Positions 35,285-46,651 of a DNA stretch of 64,000 bases are shown here, piece after piece. The position numbers and the translations under genes are program-made. Origin of the DNA: Mesotaenium endlicherianum (Eukaryota; Streptophyta; Zygnematophyceae; Zygnematales; Mesotaeniaceae). Location: the NCBI GenBank assembly GCA_009602735.1, contig WELA01012113.1:68219-132218 (forward strand), in the 5' to 3' direction. Below the pieces are notes generated by a model. It was not told the DNA's origin. It saw only the letters and a list, made by a program, of their open reading frames with translations, and did no database searches. Position 1 is the first letter of the stretch; each line of letters starts with the position of its first letter.

Positions 35285-35571
35285 ACCACGTCATGGTGTG
35301 TTGCCCAATCATTTTGCCATAGGCCTTGGCAGTCACCTTTTCTCGCACTGCATTGACCAGTTAACAAGATATTTTCTCTGGTATTCTCAGATATCTCGCC
35401 TTTTCTCCACACAATTTAACTCTCACCAAGCAGCATTTCTAATGTTATCCTTGACCATTTCAGGTCCTCCATTCCTGAAGGCCCTGAATTATAGAAATGC
35501 TGTGAATGTGGGTGAAACCTCCCTCGGTTCTCCAAGTGTGTTGATTTGGTATTGATAGTACGCATCCCTAG
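35285..35571 (-). other. Flank right of element B; possible element C remnant
   Basis: It starts with the second ACCAC. The minus strand has a short open frame (ENILLTGQCSARKGDCQGLW), but no domain is recognised. By position it should continue element C. Confidence 0.35.
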
Positions 35572-35727
35572 CTATTGTCCACTTGCATTTGACTTATGAA
35601 TATTGGAACGCTAGTTGTGAAGTCTTTTGCTGATTAATAGGTAATCAGAAAGTCCTACAAGATTACTTGTTGACTTAAAGATCTTTTCTTAACTGTGAAT
35701 TGTCTCCTGATAAGTCGATTCATTTCA
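35572..35727 (+). repeat. 5'-truncated LTR end of element 1
   Basis: Matches the last about 150 bases of the family A LTR and ends CGATTCATTTCA. A degenerate primer site (GGATCGAAGC) follows. Confidence 0.75.
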
Positions 35728-35762
35728 GGGGGATCGAAGCTGGTGTTACAGCTTTCTTTGGA

Positions 35763-37250
35763 TGGTAAGGACGCGGTCTCAGACTAGCAACTCTTAAGAT
35801 TTGGAGGGTCAAGCTGATGAGAATAGGGAGATTCTAGGCAAGAATGAAGATGTAGAATCTCGCACTTATGCTGAAGTACTTGCAGCTAAAGAGGCTAGAG
35901 AAGCTGAGGGAACGGCAGCGGCCCTCGCTGCAATAGCGACTTAGCAAGCTGAAGAAGATCTCATTAGAACAGAGGTCAAACGATTAGCTAAGGCAGAGGA
36001 GGAGGCAGATGCTAAAAAGCGGTGTCTGGCTAACAACGTAACGGTTGAAGAGATGATGGCAGAAAGGGCCAATCTTCGAAATCAATCTCCCGCTGGAGCT
36101 ACTAGTGTACCTCTCACCCAAATAAGTAGACAGGTTAGGCGAGGCAGGAATTGCTAATGCAACAGCAAGAGGAAATATCGAAGTTGCTGCTGAGCGATTG
36201 AATGCTGCTGGTGCTGCTATGGCTGGATGCAACCTCAGAATGTTGATTTGGGTACATTGTTTGTTCAAATGCAATCTCAAATGACAATGCTGTATCAATC
36301 CCAACAGGAGGGCAAGAGGATTATGGTGACGTTGTTGCGTGAGAAAGACTAATTCGGATCGCACACTACTGGTGGTGGCAGGGGCCTAGCAGGCCCACGC
36401 CAAAGCCACCTCAAGACTATGAGCGTGAGAGAAACAAAAAATATTACCTGATAAAGTTTCTCGGTGATGTTAAGCAGCGGCTGGAAAACTATCCAGACAT
36501 GCAAAATTTTGAAAAGATCAGACACACCGGTCCTCTGCTGAAAGGCAGCGCAGCAGGCTGGTGGCTCTCTTACAAAGGAGAGCGTAAGGCTAAACAACTC
36601 GTTGACCCTATATGGGAAGAGTTCCTTGAGCAACTGCATGAGAAGTTTGATGTCATCAATCACATGGAGAAAGCTATCTATGCAATGATCTCCTTGTCAC
36701 TGAAGCAGACCACTTCAGTTGTTGAGTATGCACAGAAGTTCCAAGAAAATGTGATGAAACAGCCTGCGTTGCCAGAGGTGTATAGAATTGCATATTTCCG
36801 ATTTAGCTTGAAGTCTGAGGTGTCCACTTATTTCGCTGAGAAGAAGTATGAGAAGCTGGTTGACTTGATCCAAGATACTGATGCTTGGGATCAGCAGCAA
36901 TTCAACCATAAGTGCCAAAATACTGCTTTGGGAACTAAGATTGTCAAACAGCCACATGGTTCCTACAATGCAATTGAAGGAGACCAAGCTGAGGATGATC
37001 AGATCGATGAGCAAGAGTACTATGGGTAGGAGTACAATGCAATGCAGTCTAGAGGTAGGGGTGGGTATTCTCGAGGAGGCTTTGAAAGAGGTGATGGTAG
37101 GACTAAGCCCAGACCAGCCTTAGCAAATTTTACTTGCTATCATTGCCAAGAGAAAGGCCAATACAGGGAGCAGTGTCCTAGAAAACACCTACCTAAGGTT
37201 GAAAGAAAAGATTAGCCTCTAAAAGACAACGATCAGTAATTCAATCTACT
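35763..37250 (+). pseudogene. Element 1 gag
   Basis: Starts MVRTRSQTSNS at 35763 like element 2, then stops at once (TAA where the sibling has CGA), and again at 35942-35944 (TAG where the sibling has CAG). The in-frame TAA at 36349-36351 matches a TAA at the same place in element 2. The capsid region (36499-37029) and knuckle (CYHCQEKGQYREQC, about 37135-37180) are recognisable. The slippery site is altered to T CTA AAA. Confidence 0.85.
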
Positions 37251-38090
37251 GACTGTGAGGATGCTAGAGGTAGTGAGTCATTGCTAGATGCCCTCGTAGC
37301 AGGTGTTATGGGCCCTGCTGTACTGAATTCACTATACATACCTGACAACCAGAGATAGGAGACTATCAGCAATATAGATCTTCAGAAAGTGCACACTTTG
37401 GATGGTCTTGTTACACCTGATGTCCAACATTTCTTTGCTAAATTAGGAGAACAATGCGAAATCCAGGAAGAGTCTGTCCTCTCTATTCTATTGCATTGTA
37501 TGATTGCAGGTAGGAAGGTAAGGGCATGTATTGACGGAGGGGCGGCAGATACTTTTATTCATAAGGACTTAGTTAAGCGGCTAAGGCTGCCTACTGTCAC
37601 CCAAGGGAATATTTGGAGATGCCTCAAGTATCCCGGGAGGAATTATAACCAAGCCTATTGAGGTCCAGTTAGGTTCTGGCACTGCAGTTCTAACTGAAAC
37701 GCTTACATTTGAGGTACTAAACACTAGCTTCTATGATCTCGTATTAGGACGACCCTGGCTGAATAGACATAAAGCCGAAGTGTGTGGAAGGAGAAGTACA
37801 GTTGAAATGAGAGAGACTACTGATGGGCAAACTAACTTGGCACCCACCAGTGACTCTCCTCTTGTCCTATATGGATGGCAAATGAGGGAAAAAGAAAGAT
37901 TTCCTGGAGGATGCAAGTTGCTAAATGCAATGGAGTTCGTCCGAAGCTGGAATCAGAAGGAGGACAGAATGTTCTGCCTCCTGCTCAAAGAGGTACCTCC
38001 TCAATCTATAGAAGTAGTTGAGAAGAAGGTAAGTTCTCCGGAGCACTCCACTGCTGAGAAAATTGTTGCTCAGTATGATAATGTTTTTAA
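37250..38090 (+). pseudogene. Element 1 protease region
   Basis: Aligns with element 2 pol start: VQHFFAKLGEQCEIQEESV, then [20 protein letters not shown], where the protease active site DGGA is kept. A deletion after TQGN shifts the frame. The region ends at the TTAA where the piggyBac-like insertion begins. Confidence 0.85.
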
Positions 38091-38919
38091 CCCTAGTTTG
38101 AAAATTCGTCCGTACAGGCCATATTGGGCATACAGTATGTATCGCAATGCGCCGTATTCCCGTATTTGCGTATAGAGCGACTTCGGTATAATCGTTATTT
38201 TTGTTTAGCAAATCTTTTATTTGTTTCAGCTATTTAGTAGTTGCCAGGTCACCACGTCGGCCCTGCCAAATGTATTCGCACTCCGCGTACTATTTCATTT
38301 TGACGAAAAGGTCGGACACGTGCGTCAGAATCTGGCCAGAATCTGGTCAGAATCTGAAAACACGCCCATCGGATGCAGGGGGCAAACGAAAAACGCCCGA
38401 TATGGAATCACCCTAAGCTGTGGCTACCCATTAATACCGCACATTGATTGGACGAGGGAAGATAAGATGGCACGCGTTCTGCGGCGAGTGGTTAATGTTT
38501 TGCAAACCTACACGTACAAAAGTGTGTGGTAAAATAGCGTGAACTGAGAGAGAGCGGGAGAGCGGGGAAAGTGGAAATGAATCTTCGAAAAAGTCAAACA
38601 GCCCGGCAAGAAGGAGAGACGCGTGTTGTGATAAGACGATCTTTTGCTTAGCAGTTTGCCACGACATAATGCCGTCACATTAGCTACGTGCAAGTAGGTG
38701 ACTAGACCGATCATGTTCAAAAAACAAAAACTATTTTCTTCCCCGTCTTCGGTGTCAGACTCACGCGTTTTTGCACGCGATTATAACGATTTCCGGTTTA
38801 ATTGACCGACAGAGGCGTATTCGCCCATATTAAGACGTATAATTTCCAACTACATGTACCGCACGTACGTGCTGTACGTTCACACGTGTACGTCGTATAC
38901 GAATTTTCAAACTAGGTTA
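38091..38919. mobile_element. piggyBac-like non-autonomous DNA element (TTAA target)
   Basis: TTAA flanks both sides (38087-38090 and 38920-38923). The left end is CCCTAGTTTGAAAATTCG and the right end CGAATTTTCAAACTAGG plus TTA, an approximately 17-base inverted repeat. Termini starting CCCTAG after TTAA are typical of the piggyBac superfamily. About 829 bp, with no transposase frame, so MITE-like. The flanking element 1 reading frame (FN...MPPG) rejoins when it and one TTAA are removed. Confidence 0.8.
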
Positions 38920-38923
38920 TTAA

Positions 38924-39702
38924 CATGCCCCCAGGTTTCCCACCTAAGAGGGAGGTAGATCATTAGATTGATCTGGTACTTGGGAGTCAACCTCCCTCGC
39001 AGCGTACGTATGGCTTGTCCTATGTGGAGAGTGAGGAGTTAGAAAACACAAATTTAGGAACTAGAGGAGAATGGGCACATATTTCCTAGCAAGTCCCCTT
39101 ACGGCGCACCCATCGTGTTTGTTAAAAAGAAAGATGGGAGTATGTGATTGTGTGTGGACTACAGAGCATTGAACAGAATCACGGTGAAAAATAAGTATGC
39201 TTTACGCAAGATCAAGGACCTGCTTGATACCCTGTCTGGAGCTAAAGTGTTCAATAGAATTGATCTTAAGAGTGGATATCATCAAATCAGAATTGCTGAG
39301 GGAAATGAACACAAAATTGCTTTTTGCAGAAGGTACGGACATTATGAATTTTATGTGATGCCTTCCGATCTGACTAATGCCTCTGCTACCATTATAAGTA
39401 CTATGAATGACATCTTCAGACTTTACCTGGATAAGTTTGTGCATGTCTTCTTGGATGACATTCTCATTTTCTCAAATAATGACTCTGAGCATGTTGAGCA
39501 CCTCCAGATAGTAATGGAGACTCTCCGAAAGAATCAACTATATGCTAAAATGAGCAAGTGTAATGTCTTTTAAGAGAGTATTGACTTCTTGGGGCAAATT
39601 GTCAATAAGGCAGGCATTAGTGTGGACCCCAAGAAAGTCCAGATCATAAGGGACTAGCCAGTACCTCAATCTGTCTTAGAAGTTAGATCATTTCTCGGAT
39701 TC
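38924..39702 (+). pseudogene. Element 1 RT, first part
   Basis: MPPGFPP start, then [36 protein letters not shown] and FLDDILIFSNN. Here the catalytic pair DD is intact, unlike in element 2. Stops at 39572 and 39654 (TGG to TAG). It ends at RSFLGF where element 2 inserted. Confidence 0.88.
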
Positions 39703-40422
39703 TGTAATGAATCAGTATACTGGTAGATATAATATTCATTTAAATATAATAGTCAATTAAGTTCAGCCTGCTGAACTCTTGTTAATAATCAGTCTGCTGG
39801 ACATCATGTTTAACATCAATTTAATGACTCAGCCGGAAGCAGCAGGTTGAAGTCGACTTAAGTCAGCTTGCTGACACATTCTTTGACAGCCAGCTGACTT
39901 CCGTACTCGGTAGCAGCGAACTGCCTCGAGATGCATTTAAGTGTGATATGCTAGATGAATGGCCAGATGACATCCCTATGATGGATGGCGATTTGGAATG
40001 ATGGGAGATGGCGGTGGATTTGGTTAACCGAGGTCCTACCAACGTGGTTAACTCCCGGGTAGGCGGTGCCATCGCACTGGCCGTTGAACAGTAAACTCAT
40101 TCCATGTACATATGCTAGGCATTGCTCTCGAGTTCGGCATTCGGAAATGAGGCCAACTCTCTTGTATAGCATAATGAGAGACATCTGAATCCAAGGCGAG
40201 AAGCCATTGATACGCACTGTCTTCTAACCTTGCTTATGTATGAGTTTACTGATTGCACTATTGATGCTAGTTTACTCGCATTTGACTTACGAGTGTTGTT
40301 CACTGCTAGTGTGTTGTCCTTTTGCCGTTTAATCAATCAACGGAAAATCCATAAAGATTACTTGCTGATATAAAGATCTTCATTAATTGTTAATCGCCTA
40401 TTTGGTAAGTCGATTTATTTCA
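39703..40422 (+). repeat. 5' LTR of element 2
   Basis: 720 bp, TGTAATGAATC to TTATTTCA. Ends are imperfect 11-base inverted repeats. Confidence 0.95.
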
Positions 40423-40436
40423 GTGGTAACGAAGCT
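40423..40436 (+). promoter_or_regulatory. Primer binding site of element 2
   Basis: GTGGTAACGAAGC just inside the 5' LTR; a diverged initiator-Met-like primer site. Confidence 0.5.
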
Positions 40437-40456
40437 CTTATCACAGTCTTCTTTGT

Positions 40457-41059
40457 ATGGTAAGGACAAGGTCTCAAACTAGCAACTCCCGAGACATGGA
40501 GAACCAGGATAACGAGAATGTCAAAAACCAGGTTGAAAGCCATGTAGCGGGAACCCGTACCTATTCTGAAGCAGTGGCAGATACTGCAGCTAGAGAGGCT
40601 GCAGATGAGGCAGCTGCTATTGCCGCAGTCGCAGCACAGCAAGCTGAGGAGGAGAGAGCCAGATTAGAAGCTGAACAATTAGCAAAGGCTGCTGAAGATA
40701 CAGAAAGGAGGGAAGGACAGCCAGCTGACGAGCGCACGGTTGAAGAACTTATGGCATCCAGGGCCAATGTTCTGAACCCACCTCCTGCTGTACTACTCAA
40801 TGTACCCCTAGGTCAAATACGTGACCGGCTGAATGCGGCAGGAATTGCTGCTGCAGGAGCAAGGGGGACTGTTGAGGACACTACTCAACGAGTTGATGCC
40901 AATGCTGCTGGTGCATTTGCTAGACTACCACCCCAGAGTGTAGACTTGGGAGCATTGTTCGTTCAAATGCAGTCGCAAATGGCGACCATGTATCAGTCCC
41001 AACAGGAGGACAAACGAATCATAATGTCNATTATGTCTCTACTGCAGGACAGAGATTAA
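40457..41059 (+). CDS. Element 2 N-terminal gag ORF (about 200 codons)
   Basis: MVRTRSQTSNSRDMENQ start, followed by an Ala/Glu-rich, probably coiled-coil region, then FVQMQSQMATMYQSQQED. It ends in TAA (41057-41059) after LLQDRD. The same frame continues open beyond the stop into the capsid region. Element 1 has TAA at the same place. It could be a separate small protein or a gag N-terminus made longer by readthrough. One ambiguous base (41029) lies inside. Confidence 0.65.
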   Translation: MVRTRSQTSNSRDMENQDNENVKNQVESHVAGTRTYSEAVADTAAREAADEAAAIAAVAAQQAEEERARLEAEQLAKAAEDTERREGQPADERTVEELMASRANVLNPPPAVLLNVPLGQIRDRLNAAGIAAAGARGTVEDTTQRVDANAAGAFARLPPQSVDLGALFVQMQSQMATMYQSQQEDKRIIMXIMSLLQDRD

Positions 41060-42484
41060 CTGGGGTCTCAAACCACTGGTGGTGGTGGCAGAGGGCCTAG
41101 TAAGCCCAAGTCGAAACCTCCCCAGGACTATGATCCTGAGGGAAACAGAAAATATTACCTGATCAAGTTTCTCGCTGATGTTGAGCAGTGGCTGGAGAAT
41201 TACCCAGAACTGCAAGATTACAAGAAGGTCAGGCACATTGGTGCGCTACTGAAAGGCAGTGCCGCGAACTGGTGGCTATACTGCAAAGGAGAGCGTAAGG
41301 CTCAGCAACTCGGTGACCCTACGTGGGTAGAGTTTGTCGAGAAGTTGCATGAGAAGTTTGATGTCATCAACCAGCAGGAGAAAGCTATCTATGCAATGAT
41401 CTCCCTGACACTGAAGCAGACCACTTCAGTTGCTGAGTTTGCTCAAAAGTTCCAAGAGAACATGATGAAACAGCCAGACTTGCCAGAACAGTATAAGATA
41501 GCATACTTCAGGTATGGCTTGAAATCCGAAGTCTCTGGTCATTTTGCTGAGAAGAAGTATGAGAAACTGGCTGACTTGATCCAGGATGCTGATGCCTGGG
41601 ATCAGCAGCAGTTCAATCACAAGCGCCAGAGTAACGCTTTGGTGTCTAAGATTGTCAAAAAGCCCCACGGTTCCTACAATGCAATTGGAGGAGACCAGGC
41701 TGAGGATGATCAAGGTAATGGATATGAGTATAAGTATAATTGAAATGAATCGACTTACCAAATAGGCGATTAACAATTAATAAAGATCTTTATATCAGCA
41801 AGTAATCTTTATGGATTTTCCATTATTTGATTAAACGGCAAAAGGACAACACACTAGCAGTGAACAACACTCGTAAGTCAAATGCGAGTAAACTAGCATC
41901 AATAGTGCAATCAGTACACTCATACATAAGCAAGGTTAGAAGACAGTGCGTATCAATGGCTTCTCGCCTTGGATTCAGATGTCTCTCATTAAGCTGTACA
42001 AGAGAGTTGGCCTCGTTTCCAAATGCCGGACTCGAGAGCAATGCCTAGCATATGTACATGGAATGAGTTTATTGTTCAACGGCCAGTGCGATGGCACCGC
42101 CTACCCGGGAGTTAACCACGTTGGTAGGACCTCGGTTAACCAAATCCACCGCCATCTCTCATCATCCCGAATCGCCATCCATCATAGGCATGTCATCTGG
42201 CCACTCATCTAGCATACCACACTTAGATGCATATCAAGGCAGTTATTATATCAACCAATATACTGATTCATTGCAATAATGCTATACAGTCTAGAGGTAG
42301 AGGTGGTTTCTCTCGAGGCAGCTATGGAAGAGGTGGTGGTAGGACTAAGCCGAGACCAGCCTCAGCAAAATTTGTTTGCTTCCATTGCCAGGAGACGGGT
42401 CACTTCAGAGAGCAGTGTCCAGTCAAGCACCTCCCTAAGGTCGAGAGAAAAGACCAGCCTTTAAAAGACAGCAACAGTCAGTAA
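41060..42484 (+). pseudogene. Element 2 gag capsid and zinc knuckle, interrupted by solo LTR
   Basis: In frame after the TAA: KPPQDYDPEGNRKYYLIKFL, KGSAANWWLYCKGER, FAQKFQENMMKQPDLPE. The solo LTR 41741-42275 interrupts it; removing it with one ATAAT joins EYKYN to AIQSRGRGGFS in frame. The knuckle CFHCQETGHFREQC (CCHC) follows, and the stop TAA is at 42482-42484. Packages element RNA (family role). Confidence 0.88.
41741..42275 (-). mobile_element. Solo LTR of family A, inverted, internally deleted, TSD ATAAT
   Basis: 535 bp. It begins TGAAATGAATC and ends GATTCATTGCA, the reverse complement of family A ends. ATAAT lies at 41736-41740 and 42276-42280. About 190 bases are missing between GGCAG and TTATTATATC near 42242. 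It is the third nesting level: element 1, element 2, solo LTR. Confidence 0.93.
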
Positions 42485-42501
42485 TCCAGTCTACTGACTG
42501 T
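42460..42501 (+). promoter_or_regulatory. Candidate -1 programmed frameshift signal, gag/pol of element 2
   Basis: Slippery heptamer T TTA AAA (42460-42466) in gag phase, a 7-base spacer, then ACAGTCAGT (42474-42482) pairing perfectly with ACTGACTGT (42493-42501) around a 10-base loop. The gag stop lies at the stem top. The -1 frame is open from 42466 into pol. Confidence 0.75.
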
Positions 42502-45500
42502 GAGGATGCTAGAGATAGTGAGTCGTCACTAGCTGCCCTCGTAGCAGGTATTATGGGTCCTGCTGAACTGGATTCACTATGCATGCCTGACAAACAGATA
42601 AAGGAGACCATCAGTAATATAGACGTCCAGAGAGTGCACACTCTGGATGCTCTTGTTCCACCTGATGTCCAACATTTCTTTGCTACGTCAGGAGAACAAT
42701 GCGAAAGTCAGGAAAAGACAGTCCCCCCTATCCTACTGCATTGCATGATTGCAGGTAGGAAGGTGAGGGCATTTGTTGACGGAGGGGCGTCACATACTTT
42801 TATCCACAAGGACTTAGTTAAGCGGCTAAGGCTGCCTACTGTCACCCAAGGGAATAGAAAAATATTCCTTGGAGATGCCTCAAGTATCCCGGGAGGAGTT
42901 ATAACCAAGCCTATTGAGGTCCAGTTAGGTTCTGGCATTGCAGTTCTAACTGAAACGCTTACATTTGAGGTACTCAACACTGGCTTTTATGATCTCGTGC
43001 TAGGCAGGTCCTGGCTTAATAGACATCAAGCTGAAGTGTGTTGGAGCAGAGGTACAGTTAAAGTGAGAGGAGCCAGTGATGGGCAGACTAACTTGGCACC
43101 CACCAGTGCTCTTCCTCTTGTCCTGTGTGGATGGCAAATGAAGGAAAAGAAGAGGCTTCCAGAAGGATGCAAGTTGCTGAATGCAATGGAGTTCGTCAAA
43201 AGCTGGAACCAGAAGGAAGACAGAATGTTCTGTCTGCTGCTAAGAGAGATACCTCCTCAACCTGAAGAAGTGGTTGAGAAAAAGGTAAGCCCTTCGAAGT
43301 ACCCTAGTGCTGCAAAACTTGTTGCTCAGTACACGGATGGTTTTAATATGCCTCCGGGACTACCACCTAAGAAGGAAGTAGATCATAGGATTGAATTATT
43401 ACCTGGGAGCCAGCCACCATGGCGACGCACTTACGGCTTGTCTTATGTGGAGAGCGAGGAGTTGAAAACACAGATTGCAGAGCTTGAGGAAAATGATTAT
43501 ATTTCCCTCAGTAAATCACCTTACGGCGCACCCATCCTATTTGTTAAGAAAAAGGATGGCAGTATGCGGATGTGTGTGGATTACAGAGCCCTGAACAGAA
43601 TTACAGTAAAGAACAAGTATGCTTTACCCACAATCGAGGACTTGCTTGATACCCTGTCTGGTGCTGAGGTGTTCAGTAAGATAGATCTCAAGAGTGGTTA
43701 TCATCAAATCAGAATTGCTGAGGGGGATCAACACAAGACTACCTTCCGCACACGTTATGGACACTACGAGTTCAACGTGATGCCATTTGGACTGACTAAT
43801 GCTCCTGCGACCTTCATGGGTGCTATGAATGACATTTTCAGGCCTTATTTGGATAAATTTGTGCAAGTTTTCCTGGATAATATTTTGATTTTCTCTAAAG
43901 ATGAAGCTCAGCACATCGAACACTTAAAAACAGTCATGGTCATTCTGAGAAGAAATCAGTTATATGCTAAAATGAGCAAGTGTGATTTCTTTAAGGAAAG
44001 TATTGAATTCTTCGGCCACGTTGTGAGTAAAGAGGGCATCAGTGTGGATCCTAAGAAAGTCCAGACCATAAGGGATTGGCCAGTACCACAGTCCGTCTCT
44101 GAACTTAGATCCTTCCTTGGATTGGCTAATTACTGTAGGAGATTTATTGAGAATTATACAAAGGCCAGTAAATTGACTGATTTTACTAAAAAAGACATAG
44201 GGTATGTGTGGGGGGAAGAGCAGCAGACTGCCTTCCAGACCCTTGAAGATGCCCTTTGTTCTGCCCCAGTGCTAGCCGTGTATGACCCCAACAAACCGGT
44301 GCAAGTGGTCACTGATGCCTCTGACTTTGCGATCGGTGCTATTTTGTTGCAGCCTGCTGACAAAACCACAAAGGATGGTAAGGTACGGCAGGAGTGGCAC
44401 CCTGTGTTGTACGAGTCTATGAAATTTAATCCAGCAGAGATTAATTACTCAGTGCATGATAAAGAGCTGCTAGCTATCATTCATGTTCTCAAACACTGGA
44501 GAGCATACTTACATGGTAAAGCTTTTAAGGTGATTACAGATCATCTAGCTCTTACTCACTTTCAGAAGAAGTCCAAGCTGTCAAGGAGGGAGAACCGCTG
44601 GAGCCAGATGCTAGAGCAGTTCCAAGTCCAGATCGACTACAAACCAGGGAAGTTGAATCCTGCTGATGCACTCTCTAGAAGACCTGACTTTCAAGAAAGG
44701 AACTTTAGTCAGTATGCTGTAGATGAAGTCCTGTGTGCACTCACTTCACTAAAGGTGAAAAAGTCCTTCCTCGAACAACTTAGGAAAGCCTACCTTTCTG
44801 ACCCAACATTTGAGCCCAACCCCATTACTGGTGTGTGTCGTGCTACTGCACTGTGGTACCGGCTTAAAGCAGGGGTCTGGGTGACTGAAACCACTTCAGA
44901 AAGACTGAAGCTGGTCATTCCTAATAACTTGGAAATAAGGTCTCTCTTACTGAGTCAAGTCCATGACAGTTTACTGGGTGGTCATTTGGGGCAGGCCAAA
45001 ACTGTTGGCAAACTGGCAACACATCATTGGGAGGGGATGCCCCGGGAGGTCCTGAAATATGTGAAGTCCTGTGATCAGTGTCAAAGAAATAAGTCTAGGC
45101 ACACACCAACGGGAGGTCTCTTGCAACCACTTCCCATCCCAGTTGGACGCTGGAAAACCATATCCATGGACTGGGTGGTCACACTACCACGAACTGCCAA
45201 TGGGCATGATTCAATACTGGTAGTCGTGGATAAATTGACAAAAATGGTCATTTTTATACCCAAAACTGTCAAAGTGACTGCACTCGAAACAGCGAGACAG
45301 TTCTATAACCATGTAGTATGTCAACATGGGCTTCCCTCTAATATCATCTCAGACAAAGACTCAAAATTTACCTCTAAGTTCTGGAGAGCTTTTATGGGGT
45401 TAATGGGAGTCAGAGAGCTGCTCAGCACAGCTAACCACCCTCAGACTGATGGGCAGACTGAAAGAACTAACCGAGTTCTGCAGGAGGTGCTGAGAGCATA

Positions 45501-46263
45501 TATTAACCAAAAATAAGATAATTGGGATGACTTGTTGCCTCAAATTCAATTTGCGGTCAACAGTGCGGTGCACGCGTCAACGGGCAAGACTCTTTTTGAA
45601 CTCAGCTTGGGTAGAGTCCCTAAGTCTCCTTTAGATGTGCTAGGGGAGTCTTTAACTCACCCTGACGGGATAAACAATTCGGTCTCTCTCCAGTTAACTC
45701 AGGAGTTTGCTGACACCCTGTCAGAAGTCCAACAAAACCTACACAAAGCCCAAGAAAACCAACAGAAATACGCTCATCAAGACCGTCGGGAGCTGACTCT
45801 TTCTAAGGGCGATGTAGTCAAACTGCATTCTTAGCACCTGTACCTACCTGGTGTGGTCAAGAAAAAGCTTGGCCCTGTCTGGGTCGGTCTATATTTGGTG
45901 GTGCGTCGTGTCGGTCAGAATGCTTACAAACTGAACATGTCAGCCGAATACAAGGGTCACCCGGTCTTTAATGTCTCCTTCCTGGAACCATACATCAAAG
46001 GTGATACACTGTTCACAGATCGGTTACCTGTCCAACCGGGACCGGTCCCCGCTGTCCGGGACGGCGACCCTGAGGAATATGAGGTTGAGGAGATTTTAGA
46101 CGCGCGCTTGGTCCGTCGATCGTCTAAATATGTCATGAAGTACCTCATTCGATGGAAGGGTTACGATGCCTCTGGGGACACTTGGGAATTTATAGACCAG
46201 TCGACTAATGCCAAAGGGGCGTTGAAACGGTTCCACCTTCGGGCGGCTGGAGCACCTCCCTAA
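42466..46263 (+). CDS. Element 2 pol: protease, RT, RNase H, integrase, chromodomain (two premature stops)
   Basis: One frame of about 1,265 codons broken only by TAA 45514 and TAG 45832. Order: protease ([16 protein letters not shown], about 42772); RT about 43540-43930 ([45 protein letters not shown], box FLDN instead of FLDD); RNase H about 44280-44680 ([32 protein letters not shown]); integrase zinc region ([25 protein letters not shown]); core ([38 protein letters not shown]); and chromodomain 46066-46250 ([35 protein letters not shown]). The premature stops remove the integrase tail and chromodomain. Reverse transcription and chromatin-guided integration are family roles. Confidence 0.93.
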
Positions 46264-46311
46264 TTGTCATTTCAGTGGACACGGGAAGGTGACAGGAGGT
46301 CCTGTCTCTAT

Positions 46312-46327
46312 TTAAGTTGGAGGGGAA
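46312..46327 (+). promoter_or_regulatory. Internal copy of the polypurine tract, just after pol
   Basis: TTAAGTTGGAGGGG here repeats the TTAAGTTGGAGGG found directly before the 3' LTR at 48425-48437. It may mark where the element formerly ended. Confidence 0.55.
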
Positions 46328-46651
46328 AATATATGACAGTTAGTGTGCGAGAGCGAGAAAGGGACAGTTATGTGAACCCTAAGTGTCAGCATAGTGACAG
46401 AGGGGACAGCCTGGCCCACATAAAGCACCTTTGGCTGAAGGAAAAGGGCACAGCAATACATCACTAAACACACCTGAAAACCCATTCATACGTTTATGTC
46501 TAGCGCACCGCAACTACGTCAACTCCTAGCAATCACACTGTAAGGTAAACAGGAACGAATATACCATACTTATAAGAACTTCCTCCCTTCCTGCAACTCC
46601 TATGACAAAGGGCGATATCCTACTAACTTGTGCCCTGGTTGCATGTGCAAA

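Noticed and set aside
33345-37215. Reassignment of TAG to glutamine in this organism
   Set aside because: eEF3 and ValRS end on TAG in the normal place, so TAG is a stop; the TAGs in elements are better explained as decay.
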